From Marinilongibacter aquaticus (GTDB lineage: Bacteria; Bacteroidota; Bacteroidia; Cytophagales; Spirosomataceae): 64,000 nucleotides of DNA. The stretch covers positions 3,993,501 through 4,057,500 of the forward strand of contig NZ_CP083757.1 in NCBI RefSeq assembly GCF_020149935.1, in the 5' to 3' direction. The translations under genes were made by a program, and so were the position numbers. How positions within the stretch are numbered: position 1 is the stretch's first letter; every line of letters begins with the position of its first letter. Positions 15,545 to 24,831 of this stretch are shown piece by piece. A model generated the notes under the pieces. The model did no database searches. It was given only the letters and a program-made list of their open reading frames with translations, and was not told where the DNA came from.

Positions 15545-16983
15545 TGTGGTTAGACCTTATTGAGCTTGAAAAAAATGCCGCAACGCCGCAGTATGTCCAG
15601 TTGAGCAACCAGCTCATGGAAATGATCGAAAAGGGAATATTGCAGCCCGGACAGAAACTGCCCGGCACGCGACAATTGGCCGAGCGTTTTGAAATCCACA
15701 GAAAAACGATTGTCGCGAGTATGGATATTTTGTCTACCCAAGGTTGGCTGGAAACGCGACAAGGTATTGGCACTTTTGTGGCCGAAAATTTACCCAAAAC
15801 GCAAGCGGAATTTTTGGAGGTCGACGGAGAGAAGGAAAAGGTTTCGGCAATTCGGGAAGTGAATTTCGTGAAGAAAAGAGCTTTGCGTTTGTGTCAGCAA
15901 AAATATCATTTAGACGACGGCTTGCCCGATCCTCGCCTGGCCCCAACCAAAGATTTGATGCGGGCGTATAAATCGTCCATTATGCTTGGATCGGGATATG
16001 CGAAATTTGGCTATACTGATACCATGGGCAATTTACGTTTGCGTAAGGCTTTGGTGAAGTATTTGGCCGAAACGCGTGGCTTGAAAATCAATAGCCGCCA
16101 GATATTGATTACGCGTGGAGTAACGCAAGCTCTGTTTTTGACCAACCGATTGCTTTTGCAAAAAGGGGATAAGGTGGCCGTGGGCGAGTTGAGTTGGGCT
16201 TCTGCCGATGCCAATTTTGAGTATCATGGAGCCGAATTGATCAAAGTGCGAATTGATGAACAAGGTTTGGATACAGATCATTTGGAAGATTTGTTGAAAC
16301 GGCACCGCATCCGTATGCTCTATCTCACGCCGCATCATCAATATCCCACTACACGCATTATGCCAGCCGAAAGGCGTTTGAAATTGATTCGCTTGGCCCA
16401 ACAATACGGTTTTTATGTGTTCGAAGACGATTATGATTTCGACTTTCATTATCATTCACAACCTATCATGCCTTTGGCGTCTACCGATCATCAGTCTTGG
16501 GTTTTCTATACGGGTTCGTTCACCAAGGCCATTTCCCCGGTTTTTCGTGTAGGATATTTGGTAGCCAGCGAAGAGCAAATCGCCCATTTGGCCGAGCTTC
16601 GCCGTTTGGTTGATCGCCAAGGGGATAATCTGCTCGAAATGGCCATTGCAGAATTGTTGGAATTGGGCTTGCTTCAAAGGGCTTTGCGACGCAACAGAAA
16701 AATTTATGCCCAAAGAAGAGATATTTTTTGCGACTTGCTCGTTGAAAAACTGTCTGCTCAGGTTTCGTTTGCGAAACCCGAAGGCGGGCTCTCGGTTTGG
16801 GCTGAGTTTGATGAGAAAATAAACCTGGAGAACTTGGCCCGAAAAGCAGAAAAGAAGGATCTTTATATTTTGGGACCGCACAACTTTGAATTTCCGCAGG
16901 TGATGCGGATGGGTTTTGCTTCTTCCACCGCTGCCGAACTGGAACAGGCAGTGGATATACTTACGGGAATTCTGGCCAAATAA
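15544..16983 (+). CDS. MocR/PdxR-type GntR family regulator with aminotransferase domain
   Basis: A 479-residue fusion. Residues ~10-80 are a GntR winged helix (QLMEMIEKGILQPGQKLPGTRQLAERFEIHRKTIVASMDILSTQGWLETRQGIGTFV, shortened here by its key parts), and residues ~110-475 a fold-type I aminotransferase domain. The PLP-binding Lys is seen in GSFTKAISPVFRVGY, and the cofactor Asp in VFEDDYDFDF. MocR regulators sense PLP or related ligands and act on their own and a divergent gene. The divergent neighbour is a PNPOx-fold protein. The ATG at 15544 directly follows the repeat cluster, so the transcript may have almost no leader. Confidence 0.92.
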   Translation: MWLDLIELEKNAATPQYVQLSNQLMEMIEKGILQPGQKLPGTRQLAERFEIHRKTIVASMDILSTQGWLETRQGIGTFVAENLPKTQAEFLEVDGEKEKVSAIREVNFVKKRALRLCQQKYHLDDGLPDPRLAPTKDLMRAYKSSIMLGSGYAKFGYTDTMGNLRLRKALVKYLAETRGLKINSRQILITRGVTQALFLTNRLLLQKGDKVAVGELSWASADANFEYHGAELIKVRIDEQGLDTDHLEDLLKRHRIRMLYLTPHHQYPTTRIMPAERRLKLIRLAQQYGFYVFEDDYDFDFHYHSQPIMPLASTDHQSWVFYTGSFTKAISPVFRVGYLVASEEQIAHLAELRRLVDRQGDNLLEMAIAELLELGLLQRALRRNRKIYAQRRDIFCDLLVEKLSAQVSFAKPEGGLSVWAEFDEKINLENLARKAEKKDLYILGPHNFEFPQVMRMGFASSTAAELEQAVDILTGILAK

Positions 16984-17024
16984 CCGAGGGTGTCAAGAAA
17001 GTCTGAAATCAGTAAATGTTTTTT

Positions 17025-19268
17025 ATGAAAAGAAAATTTTACCTCTACTTAATCTGTATTCTTGCTGTTCAACAGGTTTTTGCACAACCCAAGGGCTTTG
17101 TGGATGAGCTCTTGACCGATGAGGTCAATGTACCCACGGGCCTTACTTTCGATGCTTCGGGGCAGATGTATGTGTGGGAAAAAGCCGGACGGGTGTATAA
17201 AATGGACAAAAGCAATGGAAACAAAACGCTTTTGCTGGATATCAACGAAGAAGTATACGACTACCTTGACCACGGCCTCAACGGTTTTGCCTTGGACCCT
17301 TCTTTCGAAGAAAACGGTTATTTCTATCTGCTTTATACCGTCGATCGCAACTATCTCTATTTTAAAGATTCGACAAACTACGATCCCGCAAACAACGATC
17401 AATTTTCGGCAACGATAGCCCGAATTACACGTTACACCCTGAATGACAATGTCGTCGATTTGGAAAGCCGAAAAATTATTTTGGGCGAAAAGCACACCAA
17501 TGCCATTCCCATTTTGATGGATAATCACGGTGTGGGTTCTTTGGTTTTTGGAACCGACGGTAGCCTTATGGTTTCGGTGGGCGATGTGGCCATTGTGAAG
17601 AATCCGCCTTTTCAGAATGGCGACCCCTATTATTGGGAGCTGGTCAGCCTGCCCATAATGGAAGGCATTATTACCGAAGACCAAAATATTGGAGCCTACC
17701 GTTCACAGTATTTGGGCTCATTGAATGGGAAAATCTTACGAATTGACCCTGAAACGGGAGATGGACTATCCAGTAATCCTTTTTTTGATGAGGCGGCTCC
17801 CGACGGGCAAGCTTCACGAATTTGGGCCTATGGTTTACGAAACCCTTTTCGTTTTTCTGTCAAACCCGGTACGGGCTCTACGGATGCAAGCGAGGGAAAC
17901 CCTGGCGTGCTTTATGTGGGCGACGTAGGTTGGGAAAACCGCGAAGAAGTGGATATTATCGATAAGGGGGGAATGAATTTTGGATGGCCTTATTATGAAG
18001 GGATCAGTTTCAGGAATTCGCTTTTTGATGATCCGAAATATTGGCCCGAAAACCCTGTGCCGCCTGTGTTGGAGTGGCGGGGAGCTTTTCCTCAGGCTTT
18101 CATCGGTGGCGAAGCATACAATATTGGTTCGCCTGAATTCACAGGAGAGACCTTTACGGGAAACTCGTCGATTGGCGGGCTTTGGCTGACGACCGATCAC
18201 TTCCCGGGGTACAAGGATACCTATCTGCATGGCGATTATTTGGGTTGGTTGAAGATTTTCAAATTCGATTTTCGAGATGAACCCTACGAAGCCGTGTCGA
18301 TTGTCGATGAGGTGCATCCGGTGTGCATGGCCGAAGATCCCACGGATGGCAGTATTTATTATGCCAATTATTTTTATCCCAATACCAATGAAATCCGCCA
18401 TTTGTATCATGAAGAAAATCCCAACGCTCCTCCTGTGATACAAGCCACAGTCAGTCCAAATTATGGAAGTTCGCCGCTTTCGGTGAAATTGGATGCTTCG
18501 GGTTCTTATGATCCTGAAGGGGGAAACGTGCAAATTTCTTGGAAATACAACAATGGACAGGATGTGGCTGGGGCTGTACAGTTTTTTGACTATTCAAGCG
18601 ACAAGCAAGAGGTTTTTACGCCTTCTGTAACGGTTACCGATGCGGCAGGTAAATCGAGTACGCAGCGTTTCCGTGTGTTTGTGAATAATTTTCCACCGGA
18701 AATTCTCTCTACTAGTGTGGACGGCATTGACGAGTTCGAAAATGAAAAAGGGCTGAAACTGGATTTGAGTGCCGTTGTGCAAAACCACGATCCCGAAGAG
18801 CAGCTTTATTACGAATGGTCTGTGGTATTGCATCATGAAGAACATTCGCATTTGATCACATCCTTTAAGAAAGAAACAGGGCAGGCAGAGTTGGCTCCAA
18901 TTCCCTGTGATGAGCAGACTTATTCCTACGAAATCCGATTGCAGGTGAACGACCAGTTTGGGATGTTGACCATCTATTCGAAATTTATCGACCCCGTTTG
19001 CCAAAAGGATCGTCCCTTGGGCTTGGAAATCATGCCGAATCCGGTTGTCGACGAAATTCAGATTCGAGGGGAAGATCTACTCGACGAGTCGGAGGTGGAA
19101 TATCAACTTTTCGACGTCCACGGTCGCCTGCGTTTGCGTGACCAAGGAGTCTGGAAAAGCTTGAAAAGAGGACTAAACAACAATTTAAGTCGGTTCAATT
19201 CTGGGGTTTACATCCTGAAAATCATTTTGGGCGAAAGGGCACAGTCTTTCAAGTTTGTGAAAGAGTAA
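17025..19268 (+). CDS. PQQ-dependent sugar dehydrogenase-like protein with PKD domain and T9SS tail
   Basis: A 747-residue secreted protein. I prefer the ATG at 17025 (MKRKFYLYLICILAVQQVFAQ, a signal peptide) over that at 17016. Residues ~25-450 form a glucose/sorbosone dehydrogenase propeller (for example DHGLNGFALDPSF, SRIWAYGLRNPFRFS, VGDVGWENREEVDII, GMNFGWPYYEG). A PKD-like domain follows (SPNYGSSPLSVKLDASGSYDP, near 470-555). The last ~80 residues are a type IX secretion sorting domain (MPNPVVDEIQI...GVYILKI). It is therefore exported across the outer membrane and probably kept at the surface. The sugar substrate is unknown. It starts 41 bp after the MocR gene on the same strand. Confidence 0.9.
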   Translation: MKRKFYLYLICILAVQQVFAQPKGFVDELLTDEVNVPTGLTFDASGQMYVWEKAGRVYKMDKSNGNKTLLLDINEEVYDYLDHGLNGFALDPSFEENGYFYLLYTVDRNYLYFKDSTNYDPANNDQFSATIARITRYTLNDNVVDLESRKIILGEKHTNAIPILMDNHGVGSLVFGTDGSLMVSVGDVAIVKNPPFQNGDPYYWELVSLPIMEGIITEDQNIGAYRSQYLGSLNGKILRIDPETGDGLSSNPFFDEAAPDGQASRIWAYGLRNPFRFSVKPGTGSTDASEGNPGVLYVGDVGWENREEVDIIDKGGMNFGWPYYEGISFRNSLFDDPKYWPENPVPPVLEWRGAFPQAFIGGEAYNIGSPEFTGETFTGNSSIGGLWLTTDHFPGYKDTYLHGDYLGWLKIFKFDFRDEPYEAVSIVDEVHPVCMAEDPTDGSIYYANYFYPNTNEIRHLYHEENPNAPPVIQATVSPNYGSSPLSVKLDASGSYDPEGGNVQISWKYNNGQDVAGAVQFFDYSSDKQEVFTPSVTVTDAAGKSSTQRFRVFVNNFPPEILSTSVDGIDEFENEKGLKLDLSAVVQNHDPEEQLYYEWSVVLHHEEHSHLITSFKKETGQAELAPIPCDEQTYSYEIRLQVNDQFGMLTIYSKFIDPVCQKDRPLGLEIMPNPVVDEIQIRGEDLLDESEVEYQLFDVHGRLRLRDQGVWKSLKRGLNNNLSRFNSGVYILKIILGERAQSFKFVKE

Positions 19269-19271
19269 ACC

Positions 19272-20093
19272 TTATTCATCCAGATAGCCCAAAGAGCTCA
19301 AGAACTGCGAGGCTCGGTAAACGGTCATGTCGTAATAGGCTTTATTTTTGAGGTTGAAAAAACCGTGTGGCTGTCCTCCATAAAGATACAGATCGCAGCG
19401 GCTGCCTACTTTTTCCATTACGGTTTGGTAATACTGGGCGGTTTCTACAGGGATAAGTACATCTCTTGTACCCAAGAAAAACAAGGTCGGCGGGGCTCCT
19501 TTTCGGATATTGTGCAAAGGAGAAAAGTCTTTGTAGGCTTCGCCAATACGTTCAAAACCATAGCCTCCCGGTCCATTGTCGATCACGGGATTGAAAAGGA
19601 TCAGGGCATTGGGTTTGCAGCTCACCGAGAGGTCGTCTGTGTCTTCGTTGTATTCGCTGATCAAAGCCGTGGCGGCAGCCAAATGTCCTCCGGCAGATCC
19701 ACCCGAAGCAACAATTTTATCAGGATCAATGTGCAATTTTTGGGCATGACTGCGTACAAAACGCATGGCCGACTTTGCATCTTTCAAAGATTCGAATGGC
19801 GTGGTCTTTTGCCTTTTGTTTACGCGGTAATCGGCTAGAATGCATACAATACCCTTCTCAGAGAAATACTTGGCATGGGGTTCAAACTGTGTGGTCGTTC
19901 CGCCCACCCAACCGCCGCCGAAAAAGAAAACGATAGCTGGGTATTTTTGGCCTGCGTCGGGATTTTCAGGAGAGAAAACTTCCATGTATAATTTGGTCGT
20001 GTCAATTTGTTTGTAGAGCATTTTCTCCTGTGCAAAACAGACTTTGCTCGAAAGCAAACCGAGAGAAATCAAAAGGAATAGGCTACGTTTCAT
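19272..20093 (-). CDS. Secreted alpha/beta hydrolase (esterase family)
   Basis: A 273-residue protein with a signal peptide (residues ~1-21, ending VCFAQ). The oxyanion segment reads FFFGGGWVGG, the nucleophile elbow GGSAGGHLAA, the acid is in FFLGTRDVLIP and the catalytic His in GQPHGFFN: a complete triad of the BD-FAE/hormone-sensitive-lipase type. Such enzymes in Bacteroidota de-esterify plant polysaccharides or xylan side chains; this specificity is inference. It converges with the T9SS dehydrogenase, with 3 bp between the stops. Confidence 0.88.
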   Translation of the reverse strand: MKRSLFLLISLGLLSSKVCFAQEKMLYKQIDTTKLYMEVFSPENPDAGQKYPAIVFFFGGGWVGGTTTQFEPHAKYFSEKGIVCILADYRVNKRQKTTPFESLKDAKSAMRFVRSHAQKLHIDPDKIVASGGSAGGHLAAATALISEYNEDTDDLSVSCKPNALILFNPVIDNGPGGYGFERIGEAYKDFSPLHNIRKGAPPTLFFLGTRDVLIPVETAQYYQTVMEKVGSRCDLYLYGGQPHGFFNLKNKAYYDMTVYRASQFLSSLGYLDE

Positions 20094-20141
20094 GTTTTTT
20101 TCTTTAGGGTTCGGGAATAAATATACGCATTCTGAGTTTCT

Positions 20142-20606
20142 CTAAAAGCCTCTGAAATTCGGACGGCTCGTAAGGGGAGAGAATGCCCAAGGAATTGAAG
20201 ACAGGATGAGCAAAAGCACAAGACTGTACCAAATGGCCATTGTTTTGAATTTCTCGATGTCTGTACTTTTCCGTTTTGCTTTGGCCGATCCGATGGTAAT
20301 GAGCACAATGGCCGTGCACATGACCAAACTGTGTTCCATTCCAAAAAAACGGATTTCTCTTTGATGTACGGCTTCGCCGAAATTATGGAGGAAATAATCG
20401 ACGATGGGGCTGATAAAGTAAAGCCCAAGTCCAATGAGCAACTGAATATGGGCAATGGTGGCAGTCCAGTGCCGCAGGCTATTGTCGAATTTTGTGAAGG
20501 CTTTTTTGCCAAACCAACCCCGGTAAGCTCGATAAAGGGAAAAAAGCAGACTCATCAGCACAAACCAACGCACGAGAGAATGCAGGGCCAAAAGAGTAGG
20601 GTACAT
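20142..20606 (-). CDS. Four-helix membrane protein, cytochrome b-like
   Basis: A 154-residue protein with four hydrophobic helices (about 7-25, 48-68, 90-112 and 122-142). Histidines sit in or near helices (LHSLVRW, RHWTATIAH, GMEHSLVM). Similar proteins in Bacteroidota are often labelled cytochrome B, but no haem ligand pair is certain. It starts 4 bp after the SGNH hydrolase stop and is probably co-transcribed with it. The function is not known. Confidence 0.75.
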   Translation of the reverse strand: MYPTLLALHSLVRWFVLMSLLFSLYRAYRGWFGKKAFTKFDNSLRHWTATIAHIQLLIGLGLYFISPIVDYFLHNFGEAVHQREIRFFGMEHSLVMCTAIVLITIGSAKAKRKSTDIEKFKTMAIWYSLVLLLILSSIPWAFSPLTSRPNFRGF

Positions 20607-20610
20607 GGAG

Positions 20611-21270
20611 TTATTTCAATTGCGAATTGAGAAATGAAACCACATGCGAAGCCAGTTTTTCATAACCCTCTGGCGTGTAATGCACATCATTGCTGCCTTT
20701 TCCGTATTCAGCATGAATGGGTACAGAAGGTTTGTACAGGTCATTGACCAGTACCTTATGCTTTCGCATGATTTTTTTTGCCGCCTTATTGTAAATCTGT
20801 GGGTCTTTGGCAAATCGCCCCGCTTCGTTTTCGGGTACCATAGTGGTGCATACAAAGATCAATTTTGCGTCGGTTTTGCTTTCAATAATCGAGACCAAAG
20901 AGTCTAGATTGGCGGCGTATTCTTCCACACTAAAGGTGATTTTCCCTTTTGCTTTGTCGCGATTTCCCTGTTCTTTCGAGTCCGAATCGCGGTAGCACAA
21001 ATCCCACAATCCCCAATTGAACTGCACGATGTCCCACCGCGTATCGCCAAGCCATTCATCGATTTTCTTTAAACCTGTGCCTGTATGTTGGGCATTGCCC
21101 GGGTTGTGATACACCTCGGCTTTCGGTTCCATTGTTTTTTTTACAAATGGCGTATAGCCTATTGAAATGGAATCGCCAATAATTAAAATTTTCGGTTTGT
21201 CTGAAATGGAACTCGACAAGAAAGTGGCCAAAATACAGCCGAGAAAGAGTTTGCCTAAAGCAGAATGCAT
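20611..21270 (-). CDS. SGNH/GDSL-family hydrolase
   Basis: A 219-residue exported protein (signal-like start HSALGKLFLGCILATFLSSS). Block I is GDSISIGYTP (Ser nucleophile), an Asn-containing stretch VQFNWGLWDL follows, and block V is DVHYTPEGY with the Asp-x2-His pair. This is the complete set for an SGNH esterase, probably acting on acetylated carbohydrates or lipids. It precedes the cytochrome b-like membrane gene by 4 bp. A perfect GTACTT-GA-AAGTAC palindrome lies 16 bp upstream of the start. Confidence 0.85.
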   Translation of the reverse strand: MHSALGKLFLGCILATFLSSSISDKPKILIIGDSISIGYTPFVKKTMEPKAEVYHNPGNAQHTGTGLKKIDEWLGDTRWDIVQFNWGLWDLCYRDSDSKEQGNRDKAKGKITFSVEEYAANLDSLVSIIESKTDAKLIFVCTTMVPENEAGRFAKDPQIYNKAAKKIMRKHKVLVNDLYKPSVPIHAEYGKGSNDVHYTPEGYEKLASHVVSFLNSQLK

Positions 21271-21285
21271 TGTTCTATTTTTTTA

Positions 21286-21299
21286 GTACTTGAAAGTAC
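21286..21299. promoter_or_regulatory. Palindrome upstream of the SGNH gene
   Basis: GTACTT-GA-AAGTAC, a perfect 14-base palindrome, lies 16 bp upstream of the SGNH hydrolase start. It is not followed by a U-run in either direction, so an operator is more likely than a terminator. Confidence 0.35.
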
Positions 21300-21337
21300 A
21301 TCAAAATGCAAAGCAGTCAAACTATTTCTGCTGAAGC

Positions 21338-21715
21338 CTAAGAAATAAAAGCCAGAGCCTCATCCAGTTGCGAAACATCGAAATACCTTTCCAATCGCCC
21401 TTCACTGGCTCTTTGGAAAAACAGATTGTCAATCGGCACAAGGGCTTTCAAAACCTTTGAATGGGCGACTATGGCCAAATGTCCTAGTTTTTTATAATTG
21501 CGGAGAGCCCAGATACTGTCTTCCATAAACGCTTTCACGCTGCTGTGATCGATTTTCATTTCGTCGAGTTTCACGAGCACATTTACCGTTTCGAAACCCT
21601 GATCCAGCTTTTCTTGAAAGAATTTCTGGCAAAGTTTTTCATCCGTTTCGTCGAATCCATCGATTACTTCGATGGCCAGAGCATTGTGGTCGAATGTTTT
21701 CAGTTGTTCTATCAT
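21338..21715 (-). CDS. SpoIIAA-like STAS-fold protein
   Basis: A 125-residue soluble protein of the SpoIIAA-like family (PF11964-type), with the alternating beta/alpha pattern FETVNVLVKLDEMKI, KKLGHLAIVAHSKVLKAL and ALAFIS. STAS-like proteins are often regulatory or nucleotide-binding, but this subfamily has no assigned biochemical role. It follows the DUF47 gene by 2 bp on the same strand, so it belongs to the phosphate transport unit. Whether it regulates uptake is unknown. Confidence 0.8.
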   Translation of the reverse strand: MIEQLKTFDHNALAIEVIDGFDETDEKLCQKFFQEKLDQGFETVNVLVKLDEMKIDHSSVKAFMEDSIWALRNYKKLGHLAIVAHSKVLKALVPIDNLFFQRASEGRLERYFDVSQLDEALAFIS

Positions 21716-21717
21716 AA

Positions 21718-22341
21718 TCAGTTCATTTTAAATAATATATCCTCAATTTGGTTGGCACATACATGCATGCGTTTGCTTATTTCTTTGAGTTGCGAAAGAA
21801 TTTCACGGTTTGTCAGCATGTGGCGGGTCACGGCACTTTCAAAAAGGGTATTCAAAGCTTTGGCGTATTCTTTAACCAAAAGGTTGTTGATGTGAATCAC
21901 CTGATACACAGCTTGGCCAGCCTCGCTTTTCTCTAGCTTTTGAAGGGCTTGAAAACCTGCGGTAAGGGCCGTCATTTCTTGTTTCAGCAGCTCGAGCAAG
22001 GCTTTGTAGTCCATTAGCGATTGGATACGGTAGGTGTCGATTTCGATTACAAGGTGTTCGATACTGAGGGCAATCCAATAGAGTTGATCGAATGCTCGAC
22101 TAATGGCTTCCTTGTCTACCGAGGTGATGAATACACTTTCCAGCTTTTTCAAATGCAATTCTCTGGATTCTTTTGCTTCCGAAATACGAGCGAAAATTTC
22201 GTTTGTTTGGGCTTGGCCTTCACCCAGGTAGAGCTGCAAGACCTCGTCAATAATACCGCCCGTTTGAAGGCTTTGCTCAACAAGGCATTGGAAGAAGTCG
22301 ATTTGCTCGGGTAATATCCATTTTTTCAAAGCTCGCAACAT
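21718..22341 (-). CDS. DUF47 (PhoU-like) phosphate transport accessory protein
   Basis: A 207-residue, almost all-helical protein with the PhoU-type arrangement of DUF47: FFQCLVEQSLQTGGIIDEV near the start, an E-rich HLKKLESVFITSVDKEAISRAFDQL motif, and a long C-terminal helix pair. DUF47 proteins typically occur with PiT transporters and tune their activity. It starts 6 bp after the PiT stop; the SpoIIAA-like gene follows after 2 bp. Confidence 0.9.
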   Translation of the reverse strand: MLRALKKWILPEQIDFFQCLVEQSLQTGGIIDEVLQLYLGEGQAQTNEIFARISEAKESRELHLKKLESVFITSVDKEAISRAFDQLYWIALSIEHLVIEIDTYRIQSLMDYKALLELLKQEMTALTAGFQALQKLEKSEAGQAVYQVIHINNLLVKEYAKALNTLFESAVTRHMLTNREILSQLKEISKRMHVCANQIEDILFKMN

Positions 22342-22347
22342 AGTGTT

Positions 22348-23376
22348 TTAGAGAATATGTGTCAGAAGAAAACAGTAAAAAACGCCCAATAGAAATGATA
22401 TGGGGATATTGAATAGCCAGCCTTGCAAAATGGTTTTGGCGGTTTGCCAACGTACATGCTTGGGGTGCTCACCTGCACCTACGCCCATCAACGAGGCCGT
22501 GACAACTTGAGTGGTAGAAGTAGGGGCTCCGATCAAGGAAGAGCCTAAAATGACTGCGGCAGCACTGGTTTGATCAACAATGGAATGAATCAATTTCACT
22601 TTGTAAATGCCAAAACCGACGGTTTTAATTATGGTCCAGCCTCCAAAAAGGGTGCCCAAGGTTATGGAACTGGCACAGAGTATAACCGCCCAAATTGGAA
22701 TCGCGAAATCGCGAGTTACATGGTTGGCCAAAAGCAGCATGCCGATTATGCCCATGCCTTTTTGGCTGTCGTTGGTGCCGTGACTGAAAGCCAGCCAACT
22801 GACAGTCACATATTGTAATGGAACAAAAAACAGTTTTGATTTGGAGCTGAGCCGCAGCAAAAAGGGCAGGGAGGCTTTCATGAATAGGTAGCCCACGATA
22901 AATCCCGCCAATGGCGAGAACAGCAGGCCGAATACAATTTTAATGAAACCTTCAATTTTTCCGGAGGCCAGAGCGGCAAAACCCCAGTGCACAGATTGGC
23001 TGCCAATGGCAAAAATGGCTGCACCGATTAATCCACTGGTGAGTGAATTGGATGAGGAGCTGGGAAGGCCCAATTTCCACGTGACCAAATTGTATGAAAT
23101 GGCCGTTAGAATACCAGACAATACAATACTTTGGGCAATGTGCTCGTCTACGCCGCTGATGTCAACAAATTCACCAATTGTATTCGCTACGGCCAAGCCA
23201 CCCAATAAAGGCCCCAAAAATGTGAATATCGATACGATAGTAATGGCCAAACCGGGTGTGATGCTTCGTGAGGCAATGGCCGTGGCCACCATGTCTGAGG
23301 CATCATGAAAGCCATTGGTGAAATCGTAGAAAACAACCAAGGCCACACCCAGTATGAGAACAAAATTCATTTCCAA
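22348..23376 (-). CDS. PiT family inorganic phosphate transporter
   Basis: A 342-residue transporter with about 9-10 helices. The two PiT signature repeats are visible: FYDFTNGFHDASDMVATAIASR near the start and LAFSHGTNDSQKGMGII near the middle, both with the Asn-Asp/His-Asp pair of the GANDVANA-type motif. It moves phosphate across the inner membrane, driven by H+ or Na+. It is the first gene of a three-gene unit with DUF47 and the SpoIIAA-like gene. Confidence 0.95.
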   Translation of the reverse strand: MEMNFVLILGVALVVFYDFTNGFHDASDMVATAIASRSITPGLAITIVSIFTFLGPLLGGLAVANTIGEFVDISGVDEHIAQSIVLSGILTAISYNLVTWKLGLPSSSSNSLTSGLIGAAIFAIGSQSVHWGFAALASGKIEGFIKIVFGLLFSPLAGFIVGYLFMKASLPFLLRLSSKSKLFFVPLQYVTVSWLAFSHGTNDSQKGMGIIGMLLLANHVTRDFAIPIWAVILCASSITLGTLFGGWTIIKTVGFGIYKVKLIHSIVDQTSAAAVILGSSLIGAPTSTTQVVTASLMGVGAGEHPKHVRWQTAKTILQGWLFNIPISFLLGVFYCFLLTHIL

Positions 23377-23490
23377 TTTGATGAAGGGCTAGAATTATAA
23401 ATTGAAGCACTCGTTTTCCTCTTAAATTTCGCGGTTTAGGAAGAGAGAAACAACAATAAGTGGGTAAACCGATATATTTCGATGAGCATA

Positions 23491-23787
23491 TTAAACTTCT
23501 TCGTAAATGCTCAGTTTGCTCCGCAGCTGTTCGATCGTTTCGTGCAATTCCTTTTGTTTTTCGAGTAAATTGAGAATAGCGTCAATGCCTTCGATATTGA
23601 TGTGTAAATCATAATGCAGTCGGATCACCCGTTCGATCTGCTGAATTTCATCTTTATGCACATAATGAAGGTTTTCGAATATGCTGATCTCAATCAATTG
23701 GGCATGAGCCAAATCTTCGAAAAATGTACTTTCTAAATCGTAGTGCGAGCAAAGCTTGTCGATCAATATAAATTCCTGAATATCCAT
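23491..23787 (-). CDS. cbpM: CbpM-like chaperone modulator
   Basis: A 98-residue protein with the MerR-like helical CbpM layout: LCSHYDLESTFFEDLAHAQLIEI, then a central HKDEIQQIERVIRLHYDLHINIEGIDAI and a C-terminal coiled segment (LLEKQKELHETIEQLRSKL). CbpM binds the J domain of CbpA and restrains it. The gene follows cbpA, separated by 2 bp, which supports the call. Confidence 0.9.
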   Translation of the reverse strand: MDIQEFILIDKLCSHYDLESTFFEDLAHAQLIEISIFENLHYVHKDEIQQIERVIRLHYDLHINIEGIDAILNLLEKQKELHETIEQLRSKLSIYEEV

Positions 23788-23789
23788 GA

Positions 23790-24680
23790 TTACCTCAGTT
23801 TTTTAAGTTCTTCGAATAATTGCTTTTCCTTTTCTGTCAAATGATTGGGCAATGCGATGTGGAAAGTAATGAAGAGATCCCCAAATTCTCCCTCCTTTTT
23901 ATACACAGGAAAACCCTTGCCTTTCAGGCGAATCTTTTTCTCGTTTGGGGTTTCGGGCTCGACTTTAAGTTTCACTTTACCGGTAAAAGTGTCGACCACC
24001 AATTCACCGCCCAGTAGAGCCGTGTACAAATCGAGATTTACCGAGGTGTAGAGGTCATCGTTGTCGCGTTTGAAAGGCGTATCGTTTTTGATCGAAAAGG
24101 TGATGTACAAATCGCCATTGGGTCCGCCATTGAAACCGGGTCCGCCTTTTTCCTTTATTTTGATCACTTGCCCGTCTTTTACACCGGCCGGAATCGTGAG
24201 CCTGATTTTGTTGCCGTGCACGGTCAGGATTTGTTTATGGCTTTCGTAAACGTCTCTCAAGTTCAGTTGCAATTCGGCTTGAAGGTCTTGCCCTTTGAAA
24301 GCTCGATTGCTGCGAGAACGTTCGCTTCCTCGTCCGCCAAACATTGATTCGAAAAAGTCAGAGAAATCTTCTTCTGAATAACCGCCGCCCGTATAGGCTT
24401 GTTCTTGTTTTGGTCTTTGGCTTTGTTGTTTGCGGGCTTTTTCAAACTCTTCGGCGTGTTTCCAATCCTTACCGTATTGATCGTATTTTTTGCGATTGTC
24501 GGCGTTGCTCAAGACCTCATTGGCCTCGTTCACCTCTTTGAATTTCTTTTCCGCCTCTTTATTGCCGGGGTTCAAGTCGGGGTGGTATTTGCGGGCCAGT
24601 TTTCGGTAGGCTTTTTTTATGTCGGCTTCGGTGGCCGTTTTGGGCACACCTAAAATTTTATAGTAATCTATAAATTGCAT
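23790..24680 (-). CDS. cbpA: CbpA-type DnaJ co-chaperone
   Basis: A 296-residue type II J protein. The start at 24680 ([12 protein letters not shown]) is the canonical J-domain beginning; an upstream extension in frame to 24761 is not credible. The J domain spans ~1-70 with HPD in [10 protein letters not shown], followed by a Gly/Ser-rich linker and the two C-terminal peptide-binding domains ([19 protein letters not shown] and [21 protein letters not shown] regions). No cysteine-rich zinc domain is present, as expected for CbpA/DnaJ type II. It stimulates DnaK ATPase. cbpM follows after 2 bp. Confidence 0.95.
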   Translation of the reverse strand: MQFIDYYKILGVPKTATEADIKKAYRKLARKYHPDLNPGNKEAEKKFKEVNEANEVLSNADNRKKYDQYGKDWKHAEEFEKARKQQSQRPKQEQAYTGGGYSEEDFSDFFESMFGGRGSERSRSNRAFKGQDLQAELQLNLRDVYESHKQILTVHGNKIRLTIPAGVKDGQVIKIKEKGGPGFNGGPNGDLYITFSIKNDTPFKRDNDDLYTSVNLDLYTALLGGELVVDTFTGKVKLKVEPETPNEKKIRLKGKGFPVYKKEGEFGDLFITFHIALPNHLTEKEKQLFEELKKLR

Positions 24681-24831
24681 GTACGAGATTCTTTTCCCAC
24701 AATCTAAGCATATTTTGTGAAAGGGGAATGCAGGAAATAGAGCAATTTGATCGATGACCAAAAGGAACGGAAAGACAGGGCAAAATCAGTTTGATTTTTA
24801 TATGAATCCGGTTCTTCAATCCAGGCAGTTT

